Shown here piece by piece: positions 19,296 to 32,100 of a DNA stretch of 64,000 nucleotides. The number at the start of each line of letters is the position of its first letter. Position 1 is the first letter of the stretch. The notes under the pieces were generated by a model. It did no database searches, was not told the DNA's origin, and worked only from the letters and a program-made list of their open reading frames with translations. The DNA comes from Elysia chlorotica (lineage: Eukaryota > Mollusca > Gastropoda > Plakobranchidae), in the NCBI GenBank assembly GCA_003991915.1, contig RQTK01000229.1:1-64000 (forward strand), in the 5' to 3' direction. The translations under genes and the position numbers were made by a program.

Positions 19296-21299
19296 CAAGG
19301 TTATTTCTCATTCTTCAGTATTCTATCTATTCTAATGATCCTCTCAATATGGTCTTTTTTTCTTAGGCCCCTCTTAAATAACCATAGAAAATCCTTCTGT
19401 TTTTTCTTCTCAAAAGGTTTGGAAAAATACTTTAAAATGACATTGTTTCTTATAAGATTTAGAGACTTAAAAAATGGTGCTTTGCAGTTCTGTCAATAAT
19501 CTCAAAAGGTTAAAAAAATAAGATAACATTTTGAAGACTATGAATGGAAAAAACTGCATTGTAAATTCTAAAGCAGGTTAAAATGTTCAGAAAATAATAT
19601 TTGACTTTGAAACCACAAACTGTTGATGTTACAATAAATAGAAAGAGCTGAAAACCCCCCAATAAAAAAGCACATGTATAGATGTAAATTATAAAATTTA
19701 CTAGTACTTCTCTCCAAAGTTAGATATTTCCACTGAAGTTAAGAGATTACTTATATTAATAAATACTTTTATATAGATTGGAAAAATGTTACTGAATAAT
19801 CCATACTTAATGATATCATGGTGATATACCAAATATTTTTCCCCATTAAAAAAAAATAAAAAGAGGATTGTGTTATTAGTTAGCTACTTTTTCTTTGAAT
19901 TTGTAGAAAACAAAACAAGATACAACAGCGCTTTTTAGTGTAACAAGGATAACCAAAACATTGAATCTAAAATCAGAATTACACATGCTATTGTGAAATG
20001 AAATAATACTGTTCCAACACATTTAAATTGTAGTGGCATAAGGATTACTAAAATTTAATGTGACAATTTAATTTTTTGGGTAGCTGCAAAGGTGGAGTTG
20101 ATTTCTTTATGTCCAACACCAGCAGCAAGTCTATATTTTTGACAGGTCTCAAGACTAACAGTAACATCTGAAAATTTTACAAGCTACCACACAGAGACAA
20201 GGCGGAGACCCAGGACTCATCTCTCAGCCTGTCACATTATACTGACACTGACTCAACCTGTAGGGGACAAAATCTGACTAATAAATTTAATAAATTCAAG
20301 TGATCAAGGGTAGCTGCTGGAGATATATTTCAAGTCCAAAGTTCAGCTCATGTGATCAATACTTCACACACACACAAATCAAATTTTTGGGAATACTTTT
20401 AAGCTGATTATGAGCTAAACAAAACATTTTATCATATTCATGTTTATTTATTGTTTGTCTAAATGTCCTTACAATGAATGGCCATGGTCCCGGGAGGCGT
20501 GAGAACACATTAAAGAAATGGAAGATGAAGAGGATGGCAGTGGTGACCATGGCGCTGGCAGCCACAAATTGAACCCAGCCGCCCCCATAGTGGTACCAGT
20601 AGACCACGCTCGAGCAGATTAGTACCAGAATACACAGGACCTGAACAAAAGAGGAAAAAGACAACATATGAATTAAGTAAAACCACAAAAATAAAAGTTC
20701 AATCCGTCAAGACTTAAGCTTTCAATATGCTTCACCATTAGAGGTTTTTTTTTTTTTGCTAATTAAAGAAAAATACCCATGGGGCCGTCCTTCCTCTTTA
20801 TACAGTGATTTATTGTTGGCAATATAATTAATAATGGTTTACACAAAACAGAAAAAAAGCTGCCAAACATCTCTCAGTCTCATCAATATGTTTGTATCAC
20901 TATTTATTCTAAGGCAAGCTGAACCTTTTATATTCATTCCTCATCATTAACTTTAACCTTTGTTATTCTTTTTTTAACAAGACTTTCGATTAAAGGATAG
21001 TTTTATGGTATTTTCCACAATGTTTAAAGCCTGTAAAAATCCTCACCATAAGACTTAACTTCTGATGGACCATCCATGAGTTTAAAAGGTCTAAAATCTT
21101 ATGATTCAACGTGTGAGAATACAGGTATATCCATATTTCTTTTTTACCTATTTTTTATTATAATTTTTTTTCAATAAAAACCTACAACTTCCACAATCTT
21201 GAGGATTCCAGGCACGGATTTGGGATAATTCATCATAGGCCTGATGGGAGGGGGCTCCACCCTTGACTCTGTTGTATGTTCATATGCTGTGGTTTCCAT
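18299..21299 (-). CDS. Four-helix MARVEL domain protein, CKLF-like (CMTM) type
   Basis: Four coding exons on the minus strand, in order: 21299-21186, 20640-20473, 18993-18895 and 18442-18299, each ending in phase 0. Donors are GTAGGT, GTAAGG and GTAAGT. They give 174 residues from ATG 21299 to TGA 18299. A short cytosolic, proline-containing N-terminus (METTAYEHTTESR, PPPIRPMMNYPKSVPG) is followed by four hydrophobic helices at about 33-55, 66-88, 95-117 and 125-147. The tail is Thr-rich (AVTTTSTTTTYETRTQY). The GILKIVEVVLC start of helix 1 and the SRLPGPWPF link between helices 2 and 3 fit the MARVEL fold. Length and layout fit CMTM/plasmolipin-like proteins of membrane traffic; which vertebrate paralogue is closest cannot be decided here. 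The Ser/Thr/Tyr tail could be a phosphorylation or sorting site, which is inference. Confidence 0.88.
20080..20280 (-). repeat. Degenerate SINE body in intron 2 of the MARVEL gene
   Basis: Blocks such as TGTCCAACACCAGCAGCAAG, CACACAGAGACAAGGCGGAG, CAGCCTGTCACATTATACTGA and CAACCTGTAGGGG align in order with the full SINEs at 24110 and 52103, with many changes. The tRNA-like head is not recognisable. Confidence 0.55.
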
Positions 21300-22399
21300 T
21301 GTGAGCAAATGTTGGGCTTTTGCTGCCTATTATTAAAAACTTAGCACTGCTGCACAGATGTTTGCAATCTGTAAAGAAAAATCGATAAAAATATTATCAT
21401 TATTAACAAAAACATCAACAACGAAATCAATATATTTGTTGAGAAACATTTCTTCAAAAACACTAATCCATCGTTTAATATCAGCAAAACACTAATTATC
21501 TGACTATTTATGTTCACTGGCGAGGTGACTTGTTCAAATTTTAATTTCTGGATAATTGAAGTCCAATGGGGAACTAAATTGAAAGGGATGACGGGGAAGG
21601 AGTGAGACAAAGAGAGACAGACAGGTAGAGAAATAATTAAAGAAAGAGTGAGAGTGCGAAAATAGTATAATTCGCCCAATGGGTATTATACAACCTTTTA
21701 TAAATGATAGATGTTATTGCTTGAAAAATGCCCCCTTTAATAAAATAATTAATTTCGGTTAAAACATGATGTGAGAGGTAATAGCTTTCATATGATTAAA
21801 AACGCATTGAACAGTCTTCCACATAATTGTATAATTGATAGGCACAAATAGGGACAATCATGAGATCGGTTGCTTATTGTCTGCTATTACTACTAAATAG
21901 TGAACATCTCACTTTTACTTCGAATGTCGGTAGTTGAACTAGTATTTCTAAGCGCTTGTTTTGAGGAAAGGATAACTAAAATATCCCATACAAGATGAGT
22001 GTATTTAAGAGCTTGGGTTAGGTTTCTATTCACATAATATTTCGATGTCACGAAAATGAACTTCGGGGTTTCCATCTAACACTTTTGGACCTGTTCATGC
22101 TAGCACACTAGTGCATGTTTCGAAAACCCGAATGGGTGAATGAGGTGAAGTAGCTAGGCACGTTTATAGTTTTAAACTTAACAAAAAGCGAAAATAAGGC
22201 GAGTAGTGATACCTTTTAGTTATTCGCTCTTTAGTTATAATGGGAATGTAAAGTTTATACGAAAAGTGGTAAATTGCATCATAATATGCGTCAAATGTAG
22301 CAATGGAACTAGTAAAGAATAATATCGATCACCCAAACATAATTATATTTCCGAAGTAGGGCATAATACAATTTTGTTATAGTAGAGGAATTTAATACC
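21300..22399. other. Upstream of the MARVEL coding start; no gene seen
   Basis: A candidate 3' splice site lies just right of the ATG exon (an ATAATAG on the minus strand near 21330), so the start codon may sit in an exon whose 5' UTR is completed by an upstream non-coding exon. Nothing else is recognisable. The 112-codon minus-strand frame at 21341-21679 is a low-complexity hydrophobic shadow of AT-rich DNA. Confidence 0.35.
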
Positions 22400-22620
22400 A
22401 GCGCTTGTAAAACACGCTAAGAACGCTGCCCTGCATCATGTCGTGAAATGTGTGATGGGTTCGATTTGTACACCGTCGTTGGGAGTTTGAGCCTTCACTC
22501 TTCGCTCAGCTGCGAGCACGCGGCATGTAACTTGTTTGGTATGCAGGAAAGACCTGGTGCCCCCCTATTGTAGGCGGGGATATATTTATTAACCAAACAA
22601 GGGCCACGGATTTATTGGAC
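22400..22620 (+). repeat. tRNA-like SINE head and body
   Basis: The plus strand has a B-box-like GGGTTCGATTTG near 22457-22468, preceded at tRNA-like distance by AAGAACGCTGCCCTGCATC. The body that follows (GAGCCTTCACTCTTCGC and later) differs from the main SINE family. It is a probable degenerate tRNA-derived SINE of a second type. Confidence 0.4.
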
Positions 22621-23313
22621 CACATATCTCAATCAATGAGAGGCAATACTACGGGCGAGCCGATTTCTGTTTTAATATTCTAGACTATAGCTATCTAGAA
22701 AATTAAACAAAATCCGAAAGATATCATTATAATTGTAACAAAAATTCAAAGCTTGGACAGAGACCCAGACACTGCAGAGAAAAATGTGTTTCTTAAAAGT
22801 AGGCCTACTTTGAATTCGAGGAATACAACTCTTCCAAATATGTACCCGGTATGTGTTGTTTTTGTTAATTGCGAACCAAAAACCAATGAGCTTTGGCTAC
22901 CCCATGGTAGACCAAATTAAACAAATGCGCCAACCCCCCCCCCCCCCAAAAAAAAAAAAAAACAACAACAAAAAAACAAAAACAAAAAACATTAGAACTA
23001 TACATGATGATACATGACTATTTCCCGACTTTAATAGGAAACAAATACGAAGGTGACAAGACAGTGAGGGCCACAGTGTGGTGCATACGATATGGATATC
23101 ATTCAGTACAGATGAGGTTCATAAAACACTCATGCACTGCCAATGGACAGAATACGCTGTTTCTTTTTCTAATTTATCATGTATTGCTTTAGTTATGAAT
23201 GAACAGTTAAGAAGTATAGTCATGTTTGTAATACAACCAAACCACGGTCTTTCTTGCCTTTCTAGGGTAGAAAAGCGAAACAAAGTTCTATTGGTTTTAC
23301 ATGTACTTCTATT

Positions 23314-23348
<35 letters not shown>

Positions 23349-24109
23349 CTCTAACATCTGCTGGGGTGCTACTGTTATACAGCTTCTCAATCCATTGTAT
23401 ATGACTTTCGATCGAAATGTTCTATTGCCTGGCCATAGAGCACATAAATCGCCCACAGATACCACTGAAAAAACACCAGACCTAGTCCTACAGTATTGTT
23501 AAGGGTTATTTGAACACTGAGTATATCTAAAAAAAAAAACACCTACGCACGCCTACTCACTACATACAGTGTAAATCCATGAACCATGTGATCTTTTTGG
23601 TTCTTAAAGTAAACTCGCTTTCATCGCTCTGAACCCGGGCAGAACATTTGCTGGGTACACAAGAACTTGAAGAAGCCTTTTAAAATAAGACAAATAGATC
23701 TCTTCTAGTAAGACTTGATTACATTTTTTCAAAGATACAGAACAACGTTATTCCCAGAGCCACACAATTAGTTTCCGCTCATGTTTGTATTAGATAAAGC
23801 GATTAATTTTTAAACTTGGAAAAATTCAATTAATGTTAAAGGATATTAACTACATAATGGAGCACCGAACTCAATGACACACACACAAATTAAAACAACA
23901 AACAAACAAAAAAACGACAAAAACAAAAACAGCCCCAACCTCCCCAAAACGAAATACAAAAAATACCCCCCTCCCCCAAGAAAACACCAAAAAACAAAAA
24001 CAAAAACAGAAACATGGAAAGAAAAGGATAAAGGAGGACCTAGCAATACAGATGAATAGGAGACAGAAAAGTGGGTGAGGTGGAAGGGTGAGACAGAGCG
24101 AGAGAGAGA

Positions 24110-24358
24110 GTTGATTTCCTGGTTTAATGTCCAACGTCATCACTGTATATGCTATATTGTGGACGGACCCCAAGATTGACCTCTGACAATTATATGAGCT
24201 GCCACACACGAGACAGGGCGGGGATATCATGGCTCGTCTCAGCCGGTCACATTAAACTGTCACCGACCCAACCAGTAGGGGCGAAATCGCCAGGATTCGA
24301 ACCACGGACCTCATGTGTGGGAAACCGATGATCTACCCCAGGACTACCGCCCTCCCGA
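24110..24358 (-). mobile_element. tRNA-derived SINE, nearly full length
   Basis: Read on the minus strand, a tRNA-like head carries CGGTAGTCCTGGGGTAG (A-box region) and GGTTCGAATCC (B box, 24293-24303). The body then has CTACTGGTTGGGTCGGTGAC, GTGACCGGCTGAGACGAG, CCCTGTCTCGTGTGTGGCAG and the tail CACAATATAGCATATACAGTG with GACATTAAACCAGGAAATCAAC. The same order is found at 52103-52359 and, in pieces, at five or more other places in the window. The element ends beside a GA-rich run. Pol III boxes make it a SINE; its name in repeat libraries is not known to me. Confidence 0.8.
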
Positions 24359-24416
24359 GAACGAGACTCAGAGAGATAGAAAGATGGAGACAGAAAGAAA
24401 AAGAGAGAGAGCGGAA

Positions 24417-24506
24417 GATATGAGCTGCCACACACAAGACAGGGCGCGGATATCATGACTCTTGTCTCAGCCGGTCACATTAAACTGACACCGACCCAAC
24501 CGATGG
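24417..24506 (-). repeat. Partial SINE body next to the full copy
   Basis: It repeats ATGAGCTGCCACACACAAGA, ATATCATGACTCTTGTCTC and CCGGTCACATTAAACTGACA from the middle of the SINE at 24110-24358, only about 60 bases away and in the same orientation. It has neither head nor tail. Either a partial tandem duplication or a second insertion explains it. The 24690-24830 stretch that follows is a G/GA-rich low-complexity block. Confidence 0.7.
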
Positions 24507-26027
24507 ACCAACAGAGAGAACGACAGCGCACCGATCACTCAAATGACATGCAAGTACGGGTGATGGTAGCAGGCAAAGACATTCACTATTCGGGACTGAA
24601 TTCATATGTCGCGATGAAGCTATCCAATCAAAAGATTGGCAATGGTCGATGCAGTTACACGTGAAGTGTTTGTAGATGTAACCAATAAATGAGGGGGGGG
24701 GGGGGAGAGATAGAAGGTAGAGAGAGAGGCAGACATACATACAGACAGATGGATACAAAGAGAAAGGCAGGGAGAGAGAGGGAGGGGGAGAGATAGAGAT
24801 AGAGAGAGGGGGAGGAAGAGAATGAAAGTTGGTGGGGTGATAGTGATAGCAAGGTTGTCTTTTATTTGTGCATTATGTCAAACGAAAATCAATTGAATGT
24901 TTACTGTCTTTCTGGACTTGGATTTTTTAGAGATACATGTGAAGAGAAAACTGCAGAAAGAAAGAAAATTGTTCGCCATAGTAATGTGATGATTTATTGG
25001 TCAATAGAAATTACATTCCGTGAATTAAAAGAAAACAAATTGAAAAGATCATTATTTATAACGAGTCAAATACCACATGGCAAAGTAATATGTCGATTGG
25101 GACTGAGGAAAATAATCTGTAATTTAGAAATAGCACATCGTTCCATATTTTAACTGCATTTTAAAGAACAAAACTAACATCTGTTGCGGGCATAAAAATG
25201 TTCTGACTTTCAAGGTTTCTGGCATTAACATAGCAATAACGTGATGCAAGAATGCGAAAAATTCTACCATGTTATTATGATAATTCCCTTTTTCATTCTG
25301 ACGCATATTTCATGAGCATTGCAATTATAACAACTCATGTATAATGTATTCTAGAACAACAATAATTACCCAGTCATGAGCTCAACATATAAGACATATA
25401 TGTGACATTTGCAGCCTCGTGAAGTAGGAACAAAAAAAAATCACACAAATCCCCCTGGCATAGCCAATTGTCAAACAACTTCATGGCTCGGTAGAATGTA
25501 TTTTGTCATAAATGCATCCAATGCATATTGTACAGTAAACAAGATGAAAAAAAAAAAATCATATTTTATCATATGCGTTATGTAAAATGCACTATGCTGG
25601 TGAAATAAGGTCGGCTCAGCTTTTAGTTACACGGTGAACACAATTTTCAAGCTGTTGTAAAATAATGAAAGCAATCCCCTCCCCCCCAAGTAGACGACGA
25701 AAGTGTGAAATCGGGTACATGTACACGAGAAAAACTTTTCCGTTAGGGAAAATCTATTCAGTTATAATGGACGTAAAACGTGAATAAATATTTTCCTTTA
25801 ATTTCAATATCGATAATTTTGCTTCATGTTTTCAGATATTATTGTAAGATGGTAAATGTTTAAATGGTTAAAATACAACGGAGAAGATAGAAATAATTTT
25901 CATTTGAAAACGAGGCACACTGACAAAACATGCACCAGTTGTATACATGACAATGCACAGAAGATAGATGTATTTTTCTGCGAGTGAATTGATGGCGTTT
26001 TCACCTTGGAGGGAGGGGGGGGGAAGA

Positions 26028-26028
26028 G

Positions 26029-26095
<67 letters not shown>
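26028..26095 (+). repeat. (GATA)n-(GA)n compound microsatellite
   Basis: About six GATA units run into about 23 GA units. The long minus-strand frames of SLSL repeats across it are shadows of this array. It lies about 60 bases upstream of the candidate exon at 26157. Confidence 0.95.
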
Positions 26096-26098
<3 letters not shown>

Positions 26099-26156
26099 TT
26101 TAAATGTATTTTTACCAATAAGGTAGTAATTGTATTTAAGCACAATATTCTCCTAG

Positions 26157-29100
26157 GCGCTCGCTCGTGTTGGTGAGGCGTTGTCTTATCTTCAAGAAAT
26201 CCCATCCAAAGCTGAACAGGTAAACTCAGGTAAGAATGCTTGCATCTCCTGCCTTCCCATTGACACACAACCATATAAACACACGTTCACCGCCAGTGTT
26301 GCCAGTGCTGACTGAGCAAAACAACTTGTTATGTGCACGGAACGAAGGCGCCTGAGATTAGGGTGATGAGCACACGGAAGCTTCTGACGTAGACTTATTA
26401 CATAACATGTACATTGTATTGCCGTGATGGACCATTGACTCCATGTTGTTTTGTACGCTTTCAATAAGACAATTTAAGACCCAGGTTTATCCAACAGACC
26501 AACTGTATTGTACTGATCGTTGATGTCTGTATTGAAACATTGGTTGCAATTGATATACAACAGTTTGCTGGCAAACTGTCTATCAAAAAGCTACGTTCGC
26601 GTTTCTCACAATTTAGCAAACAAGACAACTTTAGATCTTTTTTGTTGTTGTTGTTACTTCTAGCTTTAAAGATTGCCCACAGCGTTAAATCATGTCCTCA
26701 CACAAACACATCATCTTCGCTGCCCGAGTGTGTGCTCCACAATAAAATCTGGTCAAACCTGTTTAAGTTACACTCAGCTTTTGGTCCAAAAGCAATAAGT
26801 ACCTCGAATTAGGGAAAACGTTAATCTATAGTAGTAGTCTTTGTTAAAAGCTTGCCCGAGCAGTGTCTTAACCTTCATTGTAGAAATAAACAAAAAAAAA
26901 ACAAAAACAAAAAAAAAAACAACAAAAAAAAAACAAAACAAAAAACAATATGGGCTTCTCTGCAAAAGTTGCTAATGGTGGAACAAATCAATGTTGTTTA
27001 GTATCGTGTGTTTCAGCTATGAGTCACATTTTGATAGACTGTCCAATATATTTAACCGGATAAGAAATCTGCACCTGACTTCCAAACCACTAGTGGGAAT
27101 ATTTACTGATGTAAGTCATCAGTGCGGATTGTGGTTTCTGAAGGACATTGATGTATACACTTAATAAAATTTAACTATGATACTCCTACACGTGGACATT
27201 TTAAAATCCTGTATAGTATATTCTTCACTTTTAACCGACCTTTTTAATACACAATTTTTATGCGTGTACTTTTACCATTCAGAAAATTAAAGGAGTCACC
27301 GTTCCTACTAGTGCACTGTATTAACTGTCTGAGGACATCATGGGCACAATAGTTTATAGACGCTACTGTGTTGACATTTCGTAAAACAAAACTTTGGAGA
27401 TTGCGTTAGGACTACCATTAAGGTCTTTATACTAGACAGTGCCAGGACACGACGGAACAAAATGAGCAACATAAGTACATGTATAAAATAAACTCCGCAA
27501 TAATTTTTCACATATGGACAGAACATAGTAAAATCCCACGATCTTTTCTTAAGAGCATAAACAGAATCGTGCTAAACGATGGGTTGCACAAGAGCAACTC
27601 ATCGATCATTCAGCCTGTGGCTTTTTCAAATCAAAGAACGGACGATGGTGCTTGAAAAAAACGGTTTGCAAACTAAACATCTAATTACCTCGTCTTGGTA
27701 AAACAGCGGAAAAAGGCTGGAAAGTTATAAATTAGAGAAAGTTTAAAAAAAAAGCGAAATAGATAGAGATATAGATAAAAATAGATAGATAGATAGATAG
27801 ATATAGCGAACGGTGCAACATATTCATCTCAGAAAAAATTTACATCCTCAAGCTAAAACCAAGCCTCAACAAAAGAAGAAAGCTATACACAACTTGCCCG
27901 CACCGCTGTAAAAACTTACTCCCAAACTTCAACGGACAAGCGGAGAGATTTTTTAATCCCGTCACAGACAGGCAAATACCGGATAATGAGGGTGAACAGA
28001 GGAAAAAATGAGTATTTTTTAATACACAGAAGGCAGAACGCGTGAAAGTTGGATTGTCCACAGAAGCAAAGAATGAGCGCTAGATAGATCTATATTAAAA
28101 ATACAGTACAAAAACATTAAAATCCTCTTATTGGTAATGCGTCCAAAGTCCCTGTTAAAACGGATACCACTGAACATGAGATTAACAAACTCATGTTGAT
28201 ACACCTTACAATCTTAAGTATATAAAGAATATGTATTTAGATTTTTTTTAAATCTGAATTGCTCAACTTTATTTATGATATGTACATTGTAGATTTTCAT
28301 ATCTTTTCTTTCATTTGGAACACCGATACGTTGACAATAACATAGAGAAAGAGATAGTAAGTTTAAAAAAAGGGGGTGGGGGCGAAAATACTGTAAATGC
28401 TAGACTTATCTCACTAAAAAGATATAGATGGTTTCACAACCATTGTTATTTTTTAGCATAGCAACCAAGAGCATGTGGCTTCAAAACAGAGAACTATTGT
28501 AAAAATATTACGCAACTCACCAAAGCTCTTCAGACCGCACGCTACTCCAATGAGAACTGTAATGTAAAGAATCTAGAGCTGCGCAAGAGCTGCCGGCGCA
28601 AACTTTTCCCGATAAGCTTAATAATGTAGGCCTCGGATGCGAGACAAGGTGCTGGCTTGAAATCGAGAGCACAGTAAAGACAGACTCAGCGACGGCGAAA
28701 GGTTATTATGAACGCTTAGGTAGAAACTCATCTAAGTAAGAAGATAAAAAAATATCTGCCGCAATGGCAAGAACAGGTAAAACGGAAAAGTTGAGCGCGG
28801 GTCTAACACAGGCTAGACTCTCAGCAATTAACAGGAGCAGCACACCACTACATATAAATCTTACCACATACAGCTGCACAAGATGGGAACTCAAAACCGA
28901 AGATCCAAGATAGATCGCACGGAGAATGTTGATTTCAAGAAACTAAGGTGTGTTGAGAGCTTGAGCTCTTCAAAGGCAGAGAGGCGGCTTAACAGACAGC
29001 TATTAAAATTGAGCCGTCAAATAAATTATTTCAGGATATAGAAAATCGTTGGTAGGGAACCAAAGAGACGTATCTCAAAATCGCCACTTTTGAGGAGGCG

Positions 29101-32100
29101 AACGTGTGGACCTATCGCGGTCATTTTTTGCAAGCGACCATTAAAACGCAAGGGGAATTAATTTTAATCTTTCAGTTATGTGCGTATAGCCATAGTCTTT
29201 TTCCCGCAATAATGAGTTCTGCGAATAAAATGTTGAAATCAAACAGTCGTAATAATGAGTTAAAAATGTCACACATTCAGGACGACAGGACGTAACTTCA
29301 GTAACGACTTTTATGCAAATTTTTGAACCGAAAAATGTATCTTAGTTCATGGTACAAACTTTTATATCTAAATTTAAGTGGACAACATTCGCAATCAAAT
29401 ACCAAAAATACAAAATCTTTATTGTGCCCTTACCTCGAGTATCAATGTTAAAAAAAATCTGCTTTGATATTTCAAATGTCTGAAAAATTGTGTGCAGGAT
29501 CACTGTTTACAAAGAAATCAATCAATGCTAGAATCAAGCTACATGCACAAAATTATTTTAAGGTTCATTCAATGATGTTACGGGTCATCAATCAGATGGA
29601 AGGAAGGAATTGTGACCACCGCATGTTGTCGTACATGATGCTGCTTATTTTAGGGTCCGTACAGACTAAGGATTTTTTCGATGTGCATGTCCTTGTAATA
29701 TTTCTGTTCAGACGACGTGTACTTTTCGCAGACCCAAATATACACAAGCAAACGTATGTGTAGTTTGCACTCTGATTTTCAAGAGTGTTCACACGTATCT
29801 GATCTCCGTGTGTATAATTATTTGACTTATGTGAGTGGATGCGCATGGGTTGTCACATGATCTCGGCCAAGATGGGTACATGCATAACTAACTATCGAAA
29901 GTCGTATCTCACTGAGCTAAAAGTAAATGCATCGAACCCCGCGAATATAGTTCAGAGCCCAAATAATGGCAAGTGAAGCTACAACCCAGAAACCCTCTGC
30001 TGAATGTAGTTCGTAAGAAACCAAAAAGTCGTATGACACCCAATACGATATAATCAGCACATATATTTGAAATCAAATAGTCGTATCTGGACTTACAACC
30101 CATTGGAAATAATTTTTTTCCCCGAACGTAAGATACGACTAAAAAAAACAATGTGTAATTTTACTGCAGTTCTTCCATTGAGCAATGGCTTGGTGAAACA
30201 TACGGTATCAGTAGGGTCAAGAAAATAACGCCTTTCACTATCACATCGCATTAATGTTTTCCCCTATTCCCGACTACATGAGTCATGTGCGATCATAATA
30301 CTGCTGATGATCATAGAATCTAGAGAGTGGAGACCATTTGCCCAAACTTTATCACAGATATAATATATAAATAACAGCACAATATTAATCGAACTAAGAC
30401 ACCGTCCGCGAATACTTTTTTACAATGGATTCTCGTCGACAGTATGACCGCATGTATGGCGCGCGGCATCGCGATGGTGCTACGGCGGACAATACGTGTG
30501 TGCTGCACATACATATCCCACAAAACTTATTGTTATTTTAGCCCATTTTGTAATCAAGTATGAAACGTTTTGGTAATATACGACCACGAAAGGCCATTTC
30601 TTTGACACTTCAATCTTAGACTGCATACCTGTATAAATAACAATTACAATTAGCGCTAACAGAGAGAAATCTATGCTAATTGAAATGGACAACCATATGC
30701 AGTTCCAAACGCCTGTCTAAGGATTACCAAAACAAAACAAAAAAGTAGCTTAGCATTGTATTGACTATAAATGAAACACACACCATTTCACATCGATGTT
30801 GGCGGGAGCTGAGGACACTAACGCGGACCAGTCTTCAAAACTGTCTTTAAATAATGCTTGGCTAGGTCTTATTTTAATATATAAACAGGAAGTCACGCAC
30901 ACTTAAGAGAAACAGCAAGTTTTACTACGCAAAATCCCGCTTCAAGTTAAAGAGTAAATTTATAATGCAGCAAACACCGAAAGTAGGGGTTTAGATAACC
31001 TGATTATCCACATTGAAAGGCATTGGAAATACCGGTACTCTGAAACTTGGTAACAAATACACTAATAAATACTGAAGGCTCTGATATAGCTTCTGGACCG
31101 GGCTTGTAAAACTGAAAATGATAACGACGATGCAGATTAAAGCAATCGGTTGATGCGCACAGACGAGTCATATCGATTACGGCGTGTCGCGTGGTCTCAT
31201 CGAATTCCATTCTGAACATTACATTTCTGGATAAAGGCGTACATATTCCAGAGAGCATCCTGAACGAGTAAAGCTGATCAAGATACCTTTGTCCTGTCTC
31301 TGCTCGATAATAAAGATGTACTCTACGATTTTTACGTGTTCGAATTTCGCCTGTAAAAATTATGCGGGGCGACCTCCTATCCGTACTTAGGATTCTTAAC
31401 ATTTTCTGATTTTGTGATAAAAATCTTATTGCATTGGTCAAATTGTGTACCGCCCTGTATGGAGAAAGATGAGAAGAGCGTAGACAGTTATTACATCAAT
31501 GGTTTAATTTTATTTTGTTCTTTAGAGCCCTTGAGATCCTCTAAACATGAAGATCCGAGGAACAGCATTGTTTATTTTATATCATATTACTATCTTCTTT
31601 ACCTTCTACAGTATGTTTAACTGAAGGGCATGTAACAGATAATCAAACTGCTTTATTTAAAAAGTGTACGTGTATGTTTCTTGTTCAATATAAGCCTTCC
31701 TGGTGGTACTCCGTATTGTTTGGTTGTACATAATTGATGACATGATAAAGACCTTGGGTGGTTATGGTCGGCAATGGTTCGGATTTTGTCACGAATATTT
31801 AAGATATTTAAGTGCAACAGCGAATGGTCAGAGGCGTCGTTTACATACCTAACCAACCAGCAGTATCTAATTTGAACTGAGAAAATGAACGAGAGAAGGT
31901 GTTTTTAGTTGCTTGGCGCCCAACGTCGACACAATAAAGGATATACTGTGGACGGATCCCAAAACTAACACCTGACAATGCGCTGCCACACAGAGACAGA
32001 GCGGGTATACGTGGACTCCAGTCCCGACCGATTACATAAAGCTGAAACCGAACCAATTACATGGACAGATAGATACATTTCCGACTCTCCCCCCCCCCCC

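Noticed and set aside
20356..20472. Extension of the MARVEL exon into the downstream open frame
   Set aside because: A GTAAGG donor at 20472 and homology after splicing show that the read-through tail is intron.
23846..24230. Phe/Val-rich minus-strand frames
   Set aside because: They are shadows of a CAAA-rich low-complexity block next to the SINE.
24866..25153. 95-codon plus-strand frame (MCIMSNENQLNVYCL...)
   Set aside because: Composition is AT-driven, there is no splice or promoter context and no recognisable motif; it is likely chance.
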